The notes: generated by a model from the letters alone, not told the origin. A DNA stretch of 64,000 nucleotides from Vitellaria paradoxa (GCA_019916065.1 CM034237.1:41956485-42020484), one strand, 5' to 3'; positions 23,749-35,062 are shown, numbered from the stretch's first letter. A program made the numbers and translations.

Positions 23749-24600
23749 ATTATCATTTTATTTATAAAATCTGAATAGTAAAATGATATAAAGTTAAAAT
23801 AAATGGTTAAATTATTTAACTATGTAGATTATTTTTGGAATTATTTTATATAAATACTAAAATAGTGAGTAATTGACTGAATTAAAAAAAAGGAAAAAAC
23901 ATTGATGAAAAATTAAGATTTCACTCAAGTTTTACGTAGCTTATATGATACAAGTAATCTCCATTAATTGTGCTATAATTTATTTCAAAGTTTAAGAGAA
24001 ACGAGTTTTACAAAGTTCATTAATCACATCCTGACTTTTCAAATATTCAACCCTTTATGATTATAAAAAAAAAAAAGAAAAGAAAAAAGCAAAACTGTCT
24101 GTATCTTACCATACACACACTCTCTCTCTCTGTCTCTCCCTCTGTCCTGTCATTTTCAACGTCATTTTCCTAAGACAAGTCATTTGCGGCGGAACTTTAT
24201 TTCTAACATAATTTTTTATTTCGTCCACAGTTTTTTTATTATTTTCAGGACTCTATTCGCCTGCAGTCCCAGTCGGATCTTTACCACAGTTTTTTTATTA
24301 TTTTTTCATCAACAAGAGATACAAATGCATGATTTGACGTACATCGCACGTTACAAAATGAGCAATATATATTTTATTCATAACCTGGTGGATTGGGTTG
24401 GGGAAATTTGGAGGTGTATGGTCGCAATTTCGCCTGTCCTAATTTAATCCAAAAGTCGAGATTGATTATCTTTGTCTAACGCCTGGAGATGGATTATCAC
24501 TTAATTATCATGCACCAGGATTTATTTGACCAGGAGAAATTGCATAATTACCAAAATGCTCGGCACTTACCCCTTAAAACAAAAATATTTCGCACTTTGT
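22920..24600. other. AT-rich intergenic region with an (AT)n microsatellite and a GC-rich island
   Basis: It has an (AT)n run at about 23718-23745, a CT-repeat at 24118-24145 and an imperfectly repeated CACAGTTTTTTTATTATTTT near 24228-24303. At 23540-23690 a CATTCCA/ATTTCATT-rich stretch resembles 1240-1370 and is probably MITE-derived. The GC-rich island is listed separately. Confidence 0.5.
23308..23413 (-). other. GC-rich exon-like island, unidentified
   Basis: About 105 bp of near-balanced base composition sit within very AT-rich DNA. On the minus strand they read from an ATG (near 23406) as MVTGIRRYPIAELRPNRAPV and on to a donor-like AAAG|GTAATA near 23308. The flanks repeat AATATAATT on both sides, so it could be a small insertion. 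I do not recognise the protein, and no neighbouring exon is visible. Confidence 0.3.
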
Positions 24601-24605
24601 TTGTT

Positions 24606-24759
24606 TTAGAGTGTGTTTGAAGTGATAAAAAATAAGATAAAATGAAATAAGTCATGAGTTCGTAATTCGTGCAGTGAGATAAAAATAAATTATTTTTAGA
24701 GATTTTTTCAGTATTTTTTATTATTTTTCAAATTTTTTAATTTTTTAAACAGAGTCTTA
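24606..24759. mobile_element. Tourist-like MITE (148 bp), TSD TTA
   Basis: The element at 24609-24756 starts GAGTGTGTTTGAAGTG and ends TAAACAGAGTC (inverted: GACTCTGTTTA), flanked by TTA on both sides. Internal words GAGTTCGTAATTCGTGCAGT are nearly identical to the MITE at 30550-30717, so both belong to one family of PIF/Harbinger-type non-autonomous elements. Confidence 0.7.
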
Positions 24760-24929
24760 ATATAAAATATTTTTAAAAGTAAAAATACTTTAAAAAAAAT
24801 ATCATTTTACATCGTAGAGCCTAAATTAAAAAAGAGAAAGTTAAACACGTGTGCTCACGTGTTCATTTCTATAAAGGACAAATGTGCAGCTAACCATTAT
24901 ATTCCAATCTCGTTTGAGAAATTCCAAGT

Positions 24930-25220
24930 TCATCAACGTTACTTTTTTAGGACAGTGTATCCTATCCCACCAACATTTCTTAATTGGCCAATCATATTCA
25001 TCAGAATTTTTAGACCAATTATTACACCAACGTTGAATTCATGAAAGAGAATAAGGAATGCAAAATACTACAAGTCGCTATCTTTCATCGCAAAAGAGTC
25101 TGCCCGATCCCCACCAACCTTTCTTTAATTTTTTAAATCATATTCATCAGATTTTTAGACCAATTATTACACTAACGTTGAATTCATGAAAGAGAAAAAG
25201 GAATGAAAATATTCCATTAG
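24930..25220. repeat. Tandem duplication, period ~145 bp
   Basis: Two units share CCCACCAAC, ATCATATTCATCAGA, TTTTTAGACCAATTATTACA and CGTTGAATTCATGAAAGAGA. The last word starts at 25031 and 25176, giving a period of 145 bp. No coding potential. Confidence 0.85.
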
Positions 25221-26380
25221 TTGCTAAGTAAGTTCCTAGCTAGCTTATAAATTTTTAATCTGTAGAAGGTTCCCAACGTTTAAAAATACAGAATTTAAGA
25301 ATAATTTGAGAATTTCTAAAACTTAGACTGCTTGTATAAAAAGATTATCCAATGTTCAACTTTAAAGAGTTAATTAAATTTTCGAGTTAATTTCGAATAG
25401 CAGAAAGTAAACTTAAATAGAATAATATCATACAAGGGTTTTCAAAATATAATATACATTTTATAATTTAAATAAATTTCGTAAGTTTGAAAAAAAATCA
25501 GGTTCAAGAGTAAATGAACTGATTAAAAATAATTTATAAATCCATCTATATATAACTTGAAAATCCTAAAATGTGGTAAGAAAATAAAAAATTTTGGAAT
25601 GAGATATGGCAACATACTGATCAAGCATATATATTTAAGGTCGATTTTTAATTTATTTTTGCAACTAAAAATGTAAGAAAAATCATCTATACGTCTGCTG
25701 ATAGTCGAAGCTTATTGTTACAAACTTGGTACAATTTCCCAATCATAGGAATAGCTTAAATAAATTCATGAAAATATAAAAGAAATCAGGTTTTGATTAT
25801 TAGGCCGGTAGGGAGGTTTCAAGTTTTTGGTCATGTGCTATATTTTCTAGTCCGTTTCTGAGAATCTCTAAATAATAGCAGAAAATCAAAATAAAAACTA
25901 CCTATAAATACTACGTTGACTTTTGACTTCATAGAAATGATTTTAAATTAATTTATGAGCCGCTTTAAGCATATTATTAAAATCTGAAAAGATAACAAGA
26001 AAAGCTAAGTTTGTTAAAAGTAAAATGACGATACGAGTTTTTGGTCAAATTTGTATGTCCCACACACATATATATATATATATATCTGTGAAGATGAATT
26101 AATTCTACAACTTTCTTAAATGATAACCAACTTTCTTAAATAATAATATCCTTCCAAACTGCTTAGCTTTAATTACCTTGATCATCACTCTTACAATAAC
26201 TAATTAAGGTCAGCATACCCATGTTGCTGAAACTAAAGCGACACTAGGGTTTCTGATAATAAACCCTGGTGCACGAAACACAAATGATTAAATTACACCA
26301 GTTGTTTAACTTGTCGGTCTTCCTTTAGATATAACCAACTACAATAAATAGTAAACTCCTTACAGACTGTTTGGATGCTG
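25221..26380. other. Intergenic, 3' side of the proline-rich gene
   Basis: AT-rich sequence with an (AT)n run near 26071-26085. No gene found. The 3' UTR and poly-A site of the minus-strand proline-rich gene should lie in the last few hundred bases, but I see no decisive poly-A signal. Confidence 0.5.
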
Positions 26381-26869
26381 TCACAGAGGTTGCATCTCTA
26401 TGCCTACGGTTGCCGTGGACGGCTGAATCGGAGCGCCTCTGCGTCTCAGAATCATGTTGCAGCCTAGCACGAGAAGGGTAACCACAGCGGCGCTTCCCAG
26501 ACCCTTCAACCAACCCAGTATAGAGGAGGACGGAGCAGGAGGTGAGAACTCCGGCGCCGGCGGTGGCTGCAATGGAAATGAAAACTCCGGCGGGAGGAAT
26601 ATCATCGGTGGTGGCGGGAAGTAATAGAGAGAAGGGGTTTCTGGCGGCGTCGGGGGACACTGGGTTTGTGGTGGAGGCGGCGGTGGTGGGCAGGCGAGGT
26701 CGTCCGGAAGGGGTGGTGGAATCTCCGGCCCCGGTGGCGGCTGCAGGGGGAATGGAAATTCCGGCGGGAGAAATGCCGTTGGCGACGGTGACTGCTCCTG
26801 GAGCTTCCTTGCCCAGGAGTAAGGCAGCTGGGACGTAAAAAGGAGGACTAGAACTAATGGGATGGACAT
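26381..26869 (-). CDS. Small proline-rich type I membrane protein (extensin-like)
   Basis: A single-exon frame of 162 residues from the ATG at 26869. Residues 1-20 form a signal peptide (MSIPLVLVLLF..., likely cut after SWA). Residues 29-113 are Pro-rich with a repeated block, FLPPEFPFPLQPPPGPE at 33-49 and FLPPEFSFPLQPPPAPE at 91-107, plus polyproline runs and two Cys (60, 71). A hydrophobic segment at about 123-141 is followed by RRR and a short tail, giving an outside-facing N-terminus and a short cytosolic end. An in-frame ATG at 26923 adds 18 residues, but it overlaps the TATA box, so the inner ATG is chosen. The segment is much more GC-rich than its surroundings, as for a real coding sequence. 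It resembles extensin/AGP-type cell-surface proteins; I do not recognise a named family and its function is unknown. Confidence 0.72.
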   Translation of the reverse strand: MSIPLVLVLLFTSQLPYSWARKLQEQSPSPTAFLPPEFPFPLQPPPGPEIPPPLPDDLACPPPPPPPQTQCPPTPPETPSLYYFPPPPMIFLPPEFSFPLQPPPAPEFSPPAPSSSILGWLKGLGSAAVVTLLVLGCNMILRRRGAPIQPSTATVGIEMQPL

Positions 26870-26910
26870 TTGCTCGTTGTATTGCAGATTGCAGGTATCA
26901 TTGGATATTG

Positions 26911-26921
26911 GATATATATAC
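26911..26921 (-). promoter_or_regulatory. TATA box of the proline-rich gene
   Basis: On the minus strand TGTATATATATCC lies about 42-52 bp upstream of the ATG at 26869. That spacing would leave a very short 5' UTR and argues against the ATG at 26923 as the start. Confidence 0.5.
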
Positions 26922-27294
26922 ATGTGGAAAAATCATAAACAATTCGATGAAAAAAGTAAAAGGTCCATCATCATCTGTGTTTTTTCAAACCCCGACCCTA
27001 CCAGTCTTTAGCTTTTGATTGCTTCCGTCATCCCATCTAGTTGCGAGTGGCTTGACTCATATTCTAAAATTAATCTCTGTATAACTCTAAAACTAAGCTA
27101 AAAAAATATTAAATTTATCCATAAAGTTGAAATATAACTTTTGAAAGTTAAGGTTATATTTTTAAATTTTGAATTCTCATGAAAATTTATTTAAAGTTAA
27201 AGTTACATTTTCAGTTTTTGAATTCTTATAAAAATTTATTTAATAGATGAAAATATTTTAACATTGACAATTGACCATTAGATAAAATCTCACA

Positions 27295-27470
27295 TTAATT
27301 CGACCACTTTTACGTTCCCAAATAATCCAACCACCTTTACGTTCCACCTTTACGTTCCCAAATAATCCAAAGCTCTCCACCTTTATTGTTATATATATAT
27401 TTCCCAAATAATCCAAAGCTCTCCACCTTTATTGTTATATATATATATATATATATATGTATTCATAATA
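27295..27470. repeat. Short tandem repeats next to the copia insertion
   Basis: Repeated CACCTTTACGTTCCCAAATA and AATCCAAAGCTCTCCACCTT units followed by (AT)n. A related CACCTTTGCATTCCCAAATA recurs at about 31662, so part of the block pre-dates the copia insertion. Confidence 0.7.
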
Positions 27471-27478
27471 TATATATA

Positions 27479-27719
27479 TGACAGAGTCTGTGCGATGAAG
27501 AAAAGATCACTTTTTCTCTGTGTCCTTCTCGTTAGCATAGCAAACATATATATATACATGTGTGGTACAAAACCTTACCATTAGTTACGCTAGGCTTCCT
27601 ACTAATTAGGAGAAAAATATGCTAACTACTATATATATATATAGGATATATAAGAATATGCTAACTACTATATATATATACGGGATATATATGGTACAAA
27701 ATATATACATATTTTGACA
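27479..27719 (-). repeat. Copia 3' LTR (left)
   Basis: TGACAGAGTC to ATTTTGACA on the plus strand, 241 bp. It is nearly identical to 30137-30379; the differences are single substitutions plus (AT)n length. Confidence 0.93.
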
Positions 27720-27725
27720 CCCCCC

Positions 27726-28757
27726 TCAAGTTGGAGCATGAAGATCACAAATGCCCAACTTGCGAAGAAAAGAGTTAAATTGTGTTTTCCCAAGTGCCTT
27801 AGTGAAAATATCAGCTAATTGAGCATGAGTAGACACATAAGATGGTTGAATGGTGCCCTCTTGTATGGCATCACGAACAAAATGACAGTCAAGCTCGATG
27901 TGCTTGGTACGTTCATGAAAGACGGGATTAGCAGCAATGTGTAAAGCAGCCTGACTATCACAGTATAAGTTCATCGGTTGAGGATGCAAAATCCCAAGAT
28001 CACATAATAAAGCTTTCAACCATTTTAACTCGCAAGTAGTCGTAGCCATGGATCGATACTCGGCCTCAGCGGAAGAACGGGAGACAGTATGTTGTTTCTT
28101 TGTTTTCCATGGTACCGGGGAATTTCCAAGAAACACAAACCACCCAGTCAATGACCTGCGAGTCAAAGGACAACTGGCCCAATCGGAATCACACCAAGCA
28201 GAGAGCTGCAAGGCATAGTCAGCCCGTAGCAAAATACCTTGGCCAGGATGGCGTTTCAAGCACCGAACAACACGCAAGGCAGCTTCCCAATGTGCCGCGC
28301 GAGGTGCCTGCATAAACTGAGCGAGAATATGGACACAGTAAGAGAGCTCAGGACGAGTCACTGATAAATAAATAAGACGTCCCACCAAACGCCGGTAACG
28401 CTCGGGAGTCTCGAAATAAGCACCGTCAGCTAAGGCTAAGCGATGATTCGGCTCAAGAGGAAAGTCAGCCGGTTTGCCACCTAAGAGACCAGTCTCAGAG
28501 ATAATGTCCAATGCATATTTTCGTTGACACAAGAAAATCCCTTCAGGACTGCGAGCAACTTCAATGCCAAGAAAGTACTTAAGGGCACCTAAATCTTTCA
28601 TGTGAAAACAAGTACTTAAGTAAGTTTTAAATTCCTGAATAGTTGAGCGATCATTTCCTGAAATAATAAGATCATCAACATAAACCAAGACATGTACCGT
28701 GGCTTCACAACATCGCATTAAATAAGGAATAGTCTGCATAAGATTGAGTAAAGCCAT
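27726..28757 (-). pseudogene. Copia reverse transcriptase C-terminus plus RNase H
   Basis: Minus-strand frame of 343 codons. It enters the RT palm at LVYVDDLIISGND (YVDD at residues 26-29 of this frame) and continues through the connection to RNase H: WCDSDWA (Asp 190), SSAEAEYRS (Glu 231) and YCDSQAA (Asp 267), then IADIFTK-like LADIFTKAL near the end. The RT finger region and first catalytic Asp are missing. The frame is shifted relative to the upstream gag frame, the two overlapping by about 50 bp, so RT is not produced as one polyprotein with gag. The annotated first Met is arbitrary. Confidence 0.9.
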
Positions 28758-30048
28758 ACTGCTTCAAAGCAGCACTAAGTTTGGCAAATTCACCATTAGG
28801 AAGTCCTGCCTTAGTTGCCATGACAAATTCACCATTAGGAAGTCCAACGGGACAACCCATCAAATCCCTGAGATCAAGTAAGAGTTCGAGATTGCCCGTC
28901 ATGTGATTAGAAGCTCCGGTGTCTATAATCCATGTGAAATTTTTTCCCTTACCAGTCATTTGGAGTGTAGGCTTTGTTTGTGTATTAAGAAAAACCCGCA
29001 ACATTTGCCATTGGTCCTCAGTGATCCCTGTAAGACCGTTTTGATTCAAATCTCCAAGAGCTCCATTAGGAGATGACCCAGAAGCCGTCGTTGCATGCGC
29101 CTGAACATGACCCCCACGGCCTCGTCCAGTCCCTCTCCCTCGGCCTGTACCTCTCCCGGCACCACGAGGACGATCTCCCCACCAGTCGGGATAACCAATC
29201 AATTGGAAACAATAATCGGCTTCGTGGCCAGTGCGTTTGCAGTGAGTACAGAATCTGGTTGGATCTTTCACGATCTCACGCCCACGTCCCGGATTGGTTT
29301 GTACAGCAAAACTCATCACTTCACCTTTCACCTCTTTAGACTGACTAGCAGTATGAACCTGCTCCTCTCGTATCAGAGCAGAGTAGACTTTGTTCATAGG
29401 GGGCAAAGGATCACTACCCAATATATGGGAACGTATCGTGCCATACAAATCAGGATTAAGTCCCATAAGAAATTGATGTACCTTCTCATCTTCAGTTCGT
29501 TTATCAAATGCTTTCGCTAAGTTGCATGTGCACCGTCCACAATGACATGTCGGAATCTTGTCATGGTCTGCCAATTCTTCCCAAAATTTTTTCATCCGGC
29601 CATAATAAGCGCTAATGGTCGAATTTCCTTGCTTACATTCGGCCAAGGCAACCTTAAGTTGTTGAATACGAGGCCCATTGGTCACACGAAATCGTTCTGT
29701 GATATCTTGCCAAAGATCGAAGGCACTATCCTTGTAGGAGATGGTGGATCGGAGTGTTGGTTCAATGGTATTGAAGATCCACGAGACCAACATCGAGTTC
29801 ACCGTATACCAATCTTCAAGATCGTCAGAGTCGTCATCGGGACGCTGGATTGTGCCATCCAGGAACCCCAACTTTTTCTTCGAACGCAAAGATATACGAA
29901 GAGCTTTAGCCCATTCATCATAATTGTCACCCTTTAATTGAACAGGTGTAACCAGATTTCCAGGATTGTCATTCGGGTTTAGGTCGTATGGAGAGGTCAC
30001 TCTCTTTTTGGATGAGTCACCATCCTTCTTGTTATCGGAAGGAGCCAT
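28705..30048 (-). CDS. gag: Copia gag fused to a protease stub and RT fragment
   Basis: 447 codons from a true ATG at 30048, close to the primer site. Residues 30-230 are a UBN2/copia-type gag (VTPVQLKGDNYDEWAKALR, LKVALAECKQG). A CCHC zinc knuckle FCTHCKRTGHEADYC has Cys267, Cys270, His275 and Cys280, and a Gly-Arg repeat follows at 293-313. The protease active site is WIIDTGASNHM (Asp376). After about residue 402 the frame jumps to RT sequence (KLSAALKQYGFTQSYADYSLF), with LPNGEF repeated on both sides of the junction, then ends. Gag looks functional; protease is truncated just after its active site. Confidence 0.9.
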   Translation of the reverse strand: MAPSDNKKDGDSSKKRVTSPYDLNPNDNPGNLVTPVQLKGDNYDEWAKALRISLRSKKKLGFLDGTIQRPDDDSDDLEDWYTVNSMLVSWIFNTIEPTLRSTISYKDSAFDLWQDITERFRVTNGPRIQQLKVALAECKQGNSTISAYYGRMKKFWEELADHDKIPTCHCGRCTCNLAKAFDKRTEDEKVHQFLMGLNPDLYGTIRSHILGSDPLPPMNKVYSALIREEQVHTASQSKEVKGEVMSFAVQTNPGRGREIVKDPTRFCTHCKRTGHEADYCFQLIGYPDWWGDRPRGAGRGTGRGRGTGRGRGGHVQAHATTASGSSPNGALGDLNQNGLTGITEDQWQMLRVFLNTQTKPTLQMTGKGKNFTWIIDTGASNHMTGNLELLLDLRDLMGCPVGLPNGEFVMATKAGLPNGEFAKLSAALKQYGFTQSYADYSLFNAML

Positions 30049-30121
30049 GCAGGAAGAGAAAAGTGATTAAGGGGAGAAATCAATTGAAAAAAAAAAAATC
30101 AATGGGAGAGGGATAAATTTA

Positions 30122-30133
30122 CCGGCTCTGATA
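30122..30133 (-). other. Copia primer-binding site
   Basis: The minus strand reads TATCAGAGCCGG next to the right LTR, matching the 3' end of plant initiator tRNA-Met apart from the first bases (TAG in place of TGG). Confidence 0.8.
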
Positions 30134-30136
30134 CTA

Positions 30137-30379
30137 TGACAGAGTCTGTGCGATGAAGAAAAGATCACTTTTTCTCTGTGTCCTTCTCATTAGCATAGCA
30201 AACATATATATATACATGTGCGGTACAAAACCTTACCATTAGTTACGCTAGGCTTCCTACTAATTAGGAGAAAAATATGCTAACTACTATATATATATAT
30301 ATAGGATATATAAGAATATGCTAACTACTATATATATATACGAGATATATATGGTACAAAATATATACATATTTTGACA
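30137..30379 (-). repeat. Copia 5' LTR (right)
   Basis: 243 bp, the promoter-bearing LTR for the minus-strand element. It pairs with 27479-27719. Confidence 0.93.
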
Positions 30380-30546
30380 ATATATATATTCATTAGTCTT
30401 ACGTGGTGCATATATTCAACTAGCGCACGATGTGACGTGACCCTTTGCTGATGGTCATACGTACTTTTCTAAAGGCCATCAAATGTTCTACCAACCTTTT
30501 TATTCCAACTAGGGATTATTAGTAGCTTTAGGCACACAAATATAAT

Positions 30547-30720
30547 TTAGGGGTTGTTTGAAGTAAGAAAAAATGAGATAAATTGAGATAAATTGTGGTT
30601 TGGGGAGAGTTCGTAATACGTGCAGTGAGAGAAAAAAGTTGATGTGATATAAAATTAACAGAGATTTATAAAGATTTTTGGAGATTTTCAACAAATTATT
30701 GCAAACCAAACGGGCCCTTA
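30547..30720. mobile_element. Tourist-like MITE (168 bp), TSD TTA
   Basis: The element at 30550-30717 starts GGGGTTGTTTGAAGT and ends CAAACCAAACGGGCCC, with imperfect inverted termini and TTA on both sides (30547-30549, 30718-30720). It shares GAGTTCGTAATACGTGCAGT with the MITE at 24609-24756. The GGG-rich TGTTTG terminus and TTA target fit the PIF/Harbinger superfamily. Confidence 0.78.
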
Positions 30721-33700
30721 ATGTATAAATAATTTAAATTTAAATTTATAAAATAAATTTATATGAAAAAATACTGAGGCAAAAATATTATTAATTAAAA
30801 TATATTAAGGCAATGATAAAAAAGACAATTAAAGTGGAAAAAAATAAAAATATTACCAACATCGAGTAAATTCAATAATTAAAAATATTTCAAATTCAAA
30901 AATTTTGGCAAATTCACAAAGTATAAATTTAAGTATTAAACACATTAAAATCCTGGCGATTGCTAGTTTATATTATAAGGAAGGATAATTGATGTGACAT
31001 TCAACAGGATAGATATTTAAATTAAACTTTAATTTTTATTAAAAATAAATAGTTTTTTAATAAATATTTAAATTAAACTTTACAAATATTATTCATATTT
31101 TTAATCCTTTTTATATAAAAAATTTTAAATTAATATTTTAAAAATATAACAACACTTTTACACACTGAGTTTGAGATATTTTCAACTGTTGAATTTACTA
31201 AATTGGCAGAATTATTTTTTTCACTCTTCCCATATTTTTTTAAATACTTTTTATATAAAAGATTTTAAATTAATATTTTAAAAAATATAACAATAATTGT
31301 ATTTTACACTTTAATCTCTTTTGATTAATGATTTTTATTTTTATAAATTATTTTTACATTTTTATGTTAATTTACTTTATAAATTTAACGTCAAATTAAA
31401 TTTATGCACGCTTAGGCATAAGCAGTGGCCAGTAGAGCACTCAACTATTGAAACAGTACATATCAGTTGCTAACCACCAAATTTTAGTTTTAGCAATGGC
31501 CAGGTCAAGTATTGAAAGAAAAAGTAAAAAATTGAAACAGTAGCAAAAAAATAAAAATAAAAACCCAAGGTCATTTTGTTGATTTGGAGTCCAAGAAACA
31601 GTTGGATACGTCGAGGCTCTTAGCTCTCAGCCACTAATTCCCCACCTCAAAGAAAAGGCCCCACCTTTGCATTCCCAAATAATCCAACTCCAAGCTCTCC
31701 ACATCAATTATTGTTATATATGTTTTGATCTTTTATATGTTTTGATCTCACTTACTTTGAAAAATCATGTTCAAACATAAACAAATGGTCATGCTGAAAA
31801 TTTGTGATCTTTTATTTCAAAAATGAGATAGAAAATAGTTTGGTGTGATTTTTTTTTTATTTTTAGATCTCGATTTTCGTCTAAAAACGTGATTAAATGT
31901 ACTTGACATCTCAACCTAGAAATGTGATTGAAGGTTTTTTTTTTTTGAAAAGATGCCTGAATTTATCCATATATGATTCATCAAAAATAATCTTTCCATG
32001 CCAACATTAACACAAGAACATAACAAATAATCTTTCCCTGCCAAAATCATATTGCATATATACTTGGTCCTTAACTAATCCAATAAAACTTTCAAAGGAG
32101 ACTAAAAAACTATGAAAGAAAAAGATAAGTGGAACTCTTTAACATCTATCCTCTCTCTCTAACAATATCAAGCATTCTCAATGTCGAAACAAAAAATTCA
32201 AAAAAACTAAAACAACTCTTCACTTTAGGTGCCATTCATGCTTAACTAACAGTACTAGTTACCACTTACAAAGAATGAAACGTGATAAGCTATATTGTAC
32301 AAAAAAATACAACAAAAAAGTTGCATCTAATAAAAAATTTGCACAAAAAATAGAGCAAAAATAAATTAAACAAAATTAAAAAAATGTACAATATCTAATG
32401 AAAAGGCAAAGAATCCACATAGTAACTTCATATGCACACATGAAAGATCAACAAGAACACATGCAACTAACTTAATGGGGGCTACTGCGACCAATTAAAT
32501 TTCCAATTGCATTGAACCTACTTTATAATTATAAAACTAATTATCAGCCATGAGGGCGTACATAACTTTGAACATTATTTTGAACAACATGGAAGTAGGT
32601 ATGATAACAAAATAATATTATATATAAATATTACAAAACCCTGCAATTCCCCTATGAATTTTCACTCAAGTAAACAGTTGTCAGTCATATGGCATCTAGA
32701 GATATTGGACTCAATAGAAATTAAAACAAATTCACAAAATTACATTCATGGATAAATGACAGAAGATTTACCTAGGTTATAGCGCACAACTTTTCCAAAG
32801 TCAGCTTGGAGCCTTTTCTCCTCTGCTTGCAATTGTCTTTATGCCAATGTTACATTGCATCCCATATTAGCATTATCTAATTAGGTAAAGTAACCCTCAT
32901 CATATTAGCTCCTTACTCCACAAAAATGTTAATTAGAGTTACAAACATACAAATGATACCATCATGAAGCTAGGCCAACCCCCACCCCCCAAACCACCAC
33001 CACCACAAAAAATAAAAAAAATAAGAGCAAGCAGAGATAGTTAACTCTAAGCATAGAAGGATAATGCAAGCATTCAAGTATAAAAATACACAAAAGGTCA
33101 AACTACGGATGGTATTCTGATTGCCTAAAAGTGCTAGGTGACAATAGATACATTTTACATTATAGCATCAATGATCCCATACAAAAATGATTGAAATTCA
33201 CTAAAATCAAACTACAATGATAGTAGTTACTAGCTCCACTGGTGATTGTAAGAGACTTGTACACTTATTAATAAGATTTTTTATACAACTGATAAAGTCT
33301 AACAAGCCTCAACTCAAGCTCAAGAACAACACCATCAAGATTTTTCTCGTCGCATTTATTAAAGAAAAAACAAGATAGAGTGCAAACAAAAGTAGAATGA
33401 TACAATGTTGGTAACACAGCCATGGAAATGAAGCCATCCAAATACTAGGGAGCAGAAACCTTTAAAGATAAAGAAAAAAAAGTAAAGAAAAAGGAATCTT
33501 GTAGCACTACTTGGAAATATATAAATTAAAACATTTGTCCATATATAAGGTTCCGATTGAAAAATAATCTATTAAAATGAGTATATTTGAGATTAAATTG
33601 GATAATAGTAGATAACAGACCATTGAAATTGAGAAAGTGGCAGTCCATATAGGATATTGGAGCATGAAATTGAGAGGGCAAACTTCATGAAATCTAGACA

Positions 33701-35000
33701 AAACATTACTGTCATTTATAGTAATGATCATATTTCTCATCACATGCCATTCAAGGTGTTCCTTTTATGATTTAAATTGCAATATAAACTAAAGTAGATG
33801 TACTTAGTTACAATGACAGCAATTGGGCATACCATGAACTTGGTAGAATCATTTGTCGAGAGGAACAAAATGAGAAGAAAGATGCATGCAGAATTAGAAG
33901 ATGGTTTCAAAATGTAATTATAATTGAAAAATTCCACATGATTCATAATCATATATGACTATAAAATAATGATAACACATAAAAAGAAATAGACAAAAAT
34001 GGATGCTCATCAACCAAACTAAGATATAATTGCATTCCCTTAATGGATGAAAAATAATACATGTTTGATGGGCGGTGCAGTGGACCCATTCCTTCAAGTA
34101 ATAATATAAATAAAGCTCACACAATCTAAATGCTTCAGTCATTCATTTCTCTATAAGCTCTCTACTCTTTTCATATTCTATTTTTTCCCATATAGCTCCA
34201 ATGAGACTTAGTTGAATTGATATTTTTTGAGGTCAAAACTGTGTGAATAGAGATACAAGCTAGTAGGAAAAATCGAAGAAGGATTATAGAATTAAGTGTT
34301 TTGCTGCAAGTTCAAATTGCTAGAAGGGGAAGAAACAGAGTCATGCATATTCAACTTTTTTGTTTTTTTTTTTTTGGGGGGGGGGGGGATGAGCTCAAAA
34401 GGCTTTACTTGAATAAAGATATACTTTTAAGAGGTTGAAATGAAGACTCAACACTAACATGACAGTCGAGTGCCAGGATAGGCCACCATATTAATCAAGT
34501 TCCTTATCTCTGTATTTCTACATTCAAGTTACATTAGGGTCTGTTTATTAATGGATTTTTTTGCAATGCGTTTTCTGCACCAAGAAATAAAAAATAAATT
34601 ATTTATGCTTTCAGATTGGAATTGGGTTTGCTACAAAAATTGAGCTCATGCTAACTAATTCGGGTTCCTTATAACCATGAAATTAACAATTAATTCACAT
34701 CAATTTCCTTAAAATTATAACTCCACTTGCAATTTCTGGATTTCAAATTTGGCTATGCAAACAATCAGAACAATGGTTGTTAGTAATAAAACCTGATTAC
34801 GAATCTAATTGAAGCCAAAAGTAAAAATAAAAAATCAGCATACATCGATCGAGAAGCAAACTCCTAATTTGTGTCAAAATCAAAAGAATGCAAGAAAACT
34901 GAATCATGGAACACATTGAATCCAGCTATGTATGTGTGTTGTGTTGAGATTACGAACCCTAAACTCATCCAAAATCAGAAAAGAACAACGAACCTTGAAG
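30721..35000. other. Long non-coding interval
   Basis: AT-rich, no gene supported on either strand. Frames at 33507-34142 (minus) are hydrophobic, low-complexity translations with no family resemblance. A T-run at about 31936 opens a long A-rich stretch that closes with a T/G homopolymer near 34360-34388, which may mark an old insertion. A short CCA/CCCC-rich tract lies at 32975-33005. Confidence 0.5.
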
Positions 35001-35001
35001 A

Positions 35002-35062
35002 AGCCGGTTGCCGGTAAAACCTTGAAAAACCTTGAAGAACGGTCGACAAGACCGGCAACCGG
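35002..35062. repeat. Small inverted repeat, 12-bp arms
   Basis: CCGGTTGCCGGT at about 35002-35013 and ACCGGCAACCGG at about 35051-35062, directly to the left of the large hairpin. Confidence 0.85.

Larger units (their letters stand above)
27474..30384 (-). mobile_element. Ty1/copia LTR retrotransposon, internally deleted, young
   Basis: Complete LTR to LTR (27479-30379), 2.9 kb, minus strand. The LTRs differ at only a few positions. The flanking 5-bp repeat ATATA fits a target duplication but is low complexity. A tRNA-Met-type primer site (TATCAGAGCCGG on the minus strand, about 30122-30133) abuts the right LTR, and a polypurine tract (CAACTTGAGGGGGG) abuts the left. Autonomous copia elements are near 4.5-5 kb; this one lacks most of protease, all of integrase and the N-terminal part of reverse transcriptase. 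It retains gag and the signals for packaging and priming, so it could move only with help. Confidence 0.93.

Noticed and set aside
24184..24447. 87-residue frame
   Set aside because: Starts at TTG, rich in Phe/Ile from T-rich DNA, and spans an internal repeat; no support.
26542..26838. Plus-strand frame over the proline-rich gene
   Set aside because: It is the antisense shadow of CCN-rich codons. The minus strand has the signal peptide, repeats and membrane segment.
29073..29937. Plus-strand frames across the copia gag
   Set aside because: Antisense shadows of gag; no motif of their own.
33507..34142. Three overlapping minus-strand frames
   Set aside because: Hydrophobic low-complexity translations of AT-rich DNA; non-ATG or weak starts and no family.
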